Shown one piece after another: positions 51,641-64,000 of a stretch of 64,000 nt of DNA. The stretch comes from Enoplosus armatus (taxonomy: Eukaryota > Chordata > Actinopteri > Centrarchiformes > Enoplosidae), in the NCBI RefSeq assembly GCF_043641665.1, contig NC_092182.1:17907241-17971240 (forward strand), written 5' to 3'. Within the stretch, counting starts at the first letter, position 1, and each line of letters starts with the position of its first letter. A program made the position numbers and the translations under genes. The notes under the pieces were generated by a model, which ran no database searches, was not told where the DNA came from, and saw only the letters and a list, made by a program, of their open reading frames with translations.

Positions 51641-52768
51641 GTACTACCCTTTTTGACAGCTGTTACAAGCTACTTGCAGATTATGATTTTACAAGCAAAA
51701 ACATATGAGCTTGTAAAATAAATAATGCATTGCATTAAACCAGTGATATCAATCCACTGAAACTGTAACACTTCTAACCAGTGAGCATCAATCACTCTCT
51801 CAGCACATCATGTTTTGCAGTGAACATGCAAACCCACTCCAAAGCTGATCTATCGTGTGATAGGCCATTGCACACATCAATTACAGCCAAGGTTTGTCAG
51901 CCAGTATTTGGACCAACAATATATAAGTTATATATAGAGTATTTACTCTGGCTTCACCAGCTGTATATATATCAAGTTTCATGAAGCCATCACTGTCAAT
52001 GCATTATAGAAAGTTTTGTGTCCTGCTGGTCTTCAGCTGTCGCCATTCAAAATTGACACAGTAGTATTTAAAATGAGTATGAAACTGACAATTTAATAAA
52101 ATAAAGTCCTTCTAATAAAAATCCCTGCCTCTAATTTTGCACAGTACCAATGAATGTATCACTGGATTAATAAACACACCCAACAACAATAAACCACATA
52201 TAACCTCTTTTAGGGCTTGTTTGATTTTGATGACTGGATTATTAAATGCAGTGGGTGAGTGACCTTGACCTAAAGTCAAAAGCAGAGAACAACTCATTAA
52301 ACAACCTATATCTGTCTTTTACCCCAGTTTGTTTAAACCTTTTCCTTCTCTCCCATTTTCAGCCAGTGAGACACAGAAATGTACAAAGTAGCAGCTACAA
52401 GGAGGAAGTTTCACGTCACTGTTGGAATCATTTGTCTGATCGAAAATCAGTGAGTGAGTAGGTGAGCGAGCTGCAGACAGTTTGAGAAACTTTCAATTCT
52501 GAAAGGCATATCCGATCTGACACCAGAGCCACAACAGAAGCCAGTTTCCACGGTAACGGAAGAAATACAGACAGCAGGACACACAGAAGGCATCTCTTCT
52601 GAAAAGAAGATGATACTGAGAGAAAACAGTTGCCCCCTCAACATTACTCCAGATGTTCGTCTCACCATGTCTTATCTTATCTATAAATCAGTGTTGCAAA
52701 TGCAAAATGAACATAGGAACACAAATCATGGTTATTTAATGGATTCACCCCCATAAACAACTCCATTA
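51641..52768. other. Intergenic, no gene recognised
   Basis: AT-rich unique-looking sequence without a supported feature. Confidence 0.5.
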
Positions 52769-53015
52769 TGGCTGCAACTAACGTTTATTTTCATAACGAT
52801 GTATCTGCAGATTATTTAATTGATTCACTGATGAATGGTTTAGTCTACAAAACGTCAAAAAGCAGTCAAAAATGTCCAAAACCAAAAGATATTTCATTGA
52901 CTACTTTGACTAAACAAGCAGGAAATTCTCACATTTGAGAAGTTGGAAGCAGCAAATTTAATGGCTCAAACATTAAATTGATCGATTAATCGATTGAACG
53001 ACGAATCGCTGCAGG
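52769..53015. mobile_element. ATCGATTAAT-type repeat (family E), copy 2, nearly complete
   Basis: It starts GGCTGCAACTAACG and ends CGACGAATCGCTGCAGG. The two ends are imperfect inverted repeats (GCTGCAAC against CTGCAGCG). The interior has AAACGTCAAAAAGCAGTC and a TTTGAGAAGTTGGAAGCAGC block, as in copy 1. No ORF. Confidence 0.6.
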
Positions 53016-53579
53016 ATTTCATGAACTCTTGTGGCTCGTGGCTCAAAATGAGCAGATGAGCAAATAGAAGTTTGCTTACAAATGAACTGTTTCATATTGA
53101 GAGGCATTGATCACAGGTGTAGGAAGCATATCTTAGCTGTTTCACACCTTGACCACATGTTAATAAACTTACAGTAACTCTACATAAACTTTTATAAATG
53201 AATGGACAACTAAGTATGTAGTAATCACATAAACTAAAAATGTATTCAGATTATTATGGAGCTTCGAAACACATTTTGCATTATATCATGCAGCAAACCA
53301 CTATGAGTAGTGAATGAACTGTTTGTTACAGTATTTAAACATACATTTAGATGCTTTTAAAACAGCTTTATTTTTTTTATTCTCTGTCTTATCCTTTTAG
53401 TGACTGTATGTATGTTGTAAAATACTGCAGTCTGGTGTTTTTCAGACCAACCCACAGAACTAGTCAGAATATAGTCAGAATATAAAACTACACAGGTCAC
53501 GGGCTGATATGACCAAATAAAGAAGAGCCTTCAATTAACGTAACGAAGTGACTCTGACATCGCACTGCTTTCGATGAAC
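53016..53579. other. col2a1 distal upstream region
   Basis: AT-rich sequence with a short direct duplication (TAGTCAGAATA twice, 53462-53482). No supported gene. Confidence 0.45.
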
Positions 53580-54012
53580 AAGGCGGGGGAGAAAGGGGGA
53601 GGGCACCTAAGTTAGGGGGGAAAGTTTCAGTTTTTTTGGGTCAGTAGCAGCACGTGTGGAAAGGAGTGGTCTGGGACTGGAATAATGGAACCTGGGAGAC
53701 AGAATGGGAGGGAAACGGGGCTCACATTTCAGCCTGACAGGGGGTAAGGGGCCGGACTGATATTTGGGAATATACGAAGATTCATTGAAGGCAACGGGGA
53801 CATAAAACTACAGCGTCTGGCCCGAAGCGCTCGGTGCTGAGTTTCTGCTGCAGGTCCGGGTCCTGCCGCTGGATTCCCCCATCGGTTTTTTTGGGAAGAG
53901 TGAATTTCGAATGGTTTGGCTTTTGTAACCGGGGACACACACACTAAATACTGAGAGAAGCCTCCGCTCCCTTCTTTCTGCCATAAGGGCCCTGCATGTC
54001 TAATATTTAGAC
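53580..54012 (+). promoter_or_regulatory. col2a1 promoter and 5' leader
   Basis: Just upstream of the col2a1 ATG, base composition shifts to GC/G-rich. There is a GC-box-like AGGCGGGGGA (53581), a G-rich run to about 53622 and an E-box CACGTG (53651-53656). ATAAAA at 53802-53807 could be a TATA-like element, which would put the transcript start near 53830 and give a leader of about 180 nt. That start site is inferred. The last part of the leader forms the start-codon stem-loop listed separately. Confidence 0.5.

Positions 54013-54015
<3 letters not shown>
53995..54015 (+). promoter_or_regulatory. Collagen-type 5' stem-loop spanning the start codon
   Basis: CATGTCTAA (53995-54003) and TTAGACATG (54007-54015) are perfect 9-bp complements around a TAT loop. 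The second arm ends with the initiator ATG. In alpha1(I), alpha2(I) and alpha1(III) collagen mRNAs a conserved inverted repeat at the same place forms the 5' stem-loop bound by LARP6, which coordinates translation. Sequence symmetry is directly visible; function in this gene is inferred. Confidence 0.75.
53996..54010 (+). CDS. Upstream mini-ORF (4 codons) in the col2a1 leader
   Basis: ATG TCT AAT ATT TAG (MSNI, stop) sits inside the stem-loop and ends two bases before the main start codon. Short upstream ORFs at this position are part of the conserved collagen leader. Its product is not expected to be functional; it would affect initiation. Confidence 0.5.
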   Translation: MSNI

Positions 54016-63335
<9,320 letters not shown>

Positions 63336-63660
63336 TGATGAGGCCTGCTGCCACTTCCATGTTCTTCTTCTTTTTTTTTTTTTTACAGTCGGCTGGTTAT
63401 GAATCTGCTTGGATGCTCCAGTGTTGGAGGGGTCAGGAGCAAGGAGAAATTATTAGGCAGACTGTTTTTCCACCTGAAGACCCGGATCTGCCTTTCTGTA
63501 GTGTCTTTGAATGAAACTCTACCCTTCCCAACCAGTTCCAGTGGTGTTTCTTTGTGGCTGATCCTGCACTTTTACCGTTCTGGAGGGGCACAAACATCTT
63601 CCTTACAAGAACCACAGACGCATCACATGGTTATCAAATATGAAAACTACAAGATGGACA

Positions 63661-63682
63661 CATCATCATCATCATCATCATC
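63661..63682. repeat. (CAT)7 trinucleotide tract, col2a1 intron 8
   Basis: Seven CAT units. The serine run of a local open frame (63399-63767) is just this array. Confidence 0.9.
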
Positions 63683-64000
63683 GTTCTTCACCAGGAGAGG
63701 AGATACCCATGTAGGATTTAAAATAATCAAGGATGGGAAACAAGGAAGACTAATGATTCAAGACTAATCCCAGCGATTTGTAGCATCACCTATGCTTTTT
63801 CCCCCTCCTTTGTTTATGTTTTTGGGAAAAAATTAAGAAAAAAAAAGTGAGCGCTCTCCCCCAGTGTTGGAGAAAAGAAAGTTCTGTGTCCTGATGGAAA
63901 ATAAACGCCTCACATGGAGTACAGAAGGGTCATTTTATAAATTGAGGAAACAGCCATTGATCGCCATTATATATTTCAAGCCCATGAAAAACCACTGCTG

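Noticed and set aside
63399..63767. 122-codon open frame after col2a1 exon 8, considered as exon 9
   Set aside because: It contains no Gly-X-Y triplets, and its serine run is the (CAT)n array.

Overview
This window is vertebrate nuclear DNA, most likely from a ray-finned (teleost, probably percomorph) fish. It shows GT-AG split genes, abundant microsatellites and several short interspersed repeats of types I associate with teleost genomes. The collagen gene also starts with a fish-like MFSF N-terminus. No bacterial, plasmid, phage or CRISPR feature is present.

Layout. (1) Positions 95-10151, minus strand: the first 18 coding exons (622 codons) of nckap1l (HEM1), the blood-cell Nck-associated protein of the WAVE actin-nucleation complex. 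All exons were assembled by hand with GT-AG borders and compatible phases. The 3' half of the gene lies beyond the left edge. (2) Positions about 10.2-53.5 kb: a 43-kb intergenic interval in which I find no convincing known gene. It holds microsatellites, at least five interspersed repeat families, CT-rich tracts, CTCF-like motifs and one unassigned pair of exon-like open segments (41096-41276 and 41509-41711). (3) Positions about 53.5-64.0 kb, plus strand: promoter region, 5' leader and first eight coding exons (208 codons) of a type II collagen alpha-1 gene (col2a1; a or b copy not resolved). These encode the signal peptide, the von Willebrand factor C (VWC) domain, the minor triple helix and the N-telopeptide with its propeptide cleavage site. 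The remaining exons lie past the right edge.

The two genes are transcribed away from each other, and their functions are unrelated (leukocyte cytoskeleton versus cartilage and notochord matrix). The intergenic interval would therefore have to hold, and possibly insulate, two very different regulatory programmes.

The most interesting observation is at the col2a1 start codon. A perfect 9-bp inverted repeat (53995-54015) encloses the initiator AUG and a 4-codon upstream ORF. This is the architecture of the 5' stem-loop described for type I and type III collagen mRNAs, here on a type II collagen gene. Also notable are a clean hAT-like element with a near-perfect 8-bp target duplication in col2a1 intron 4, a TTAA-flanked long-inverted-repeat element, a four-copy repeat family carrying a CTCF-like core, and a 73-bp nckap1l intron made mostly of a pentanucleotide microsatellite.
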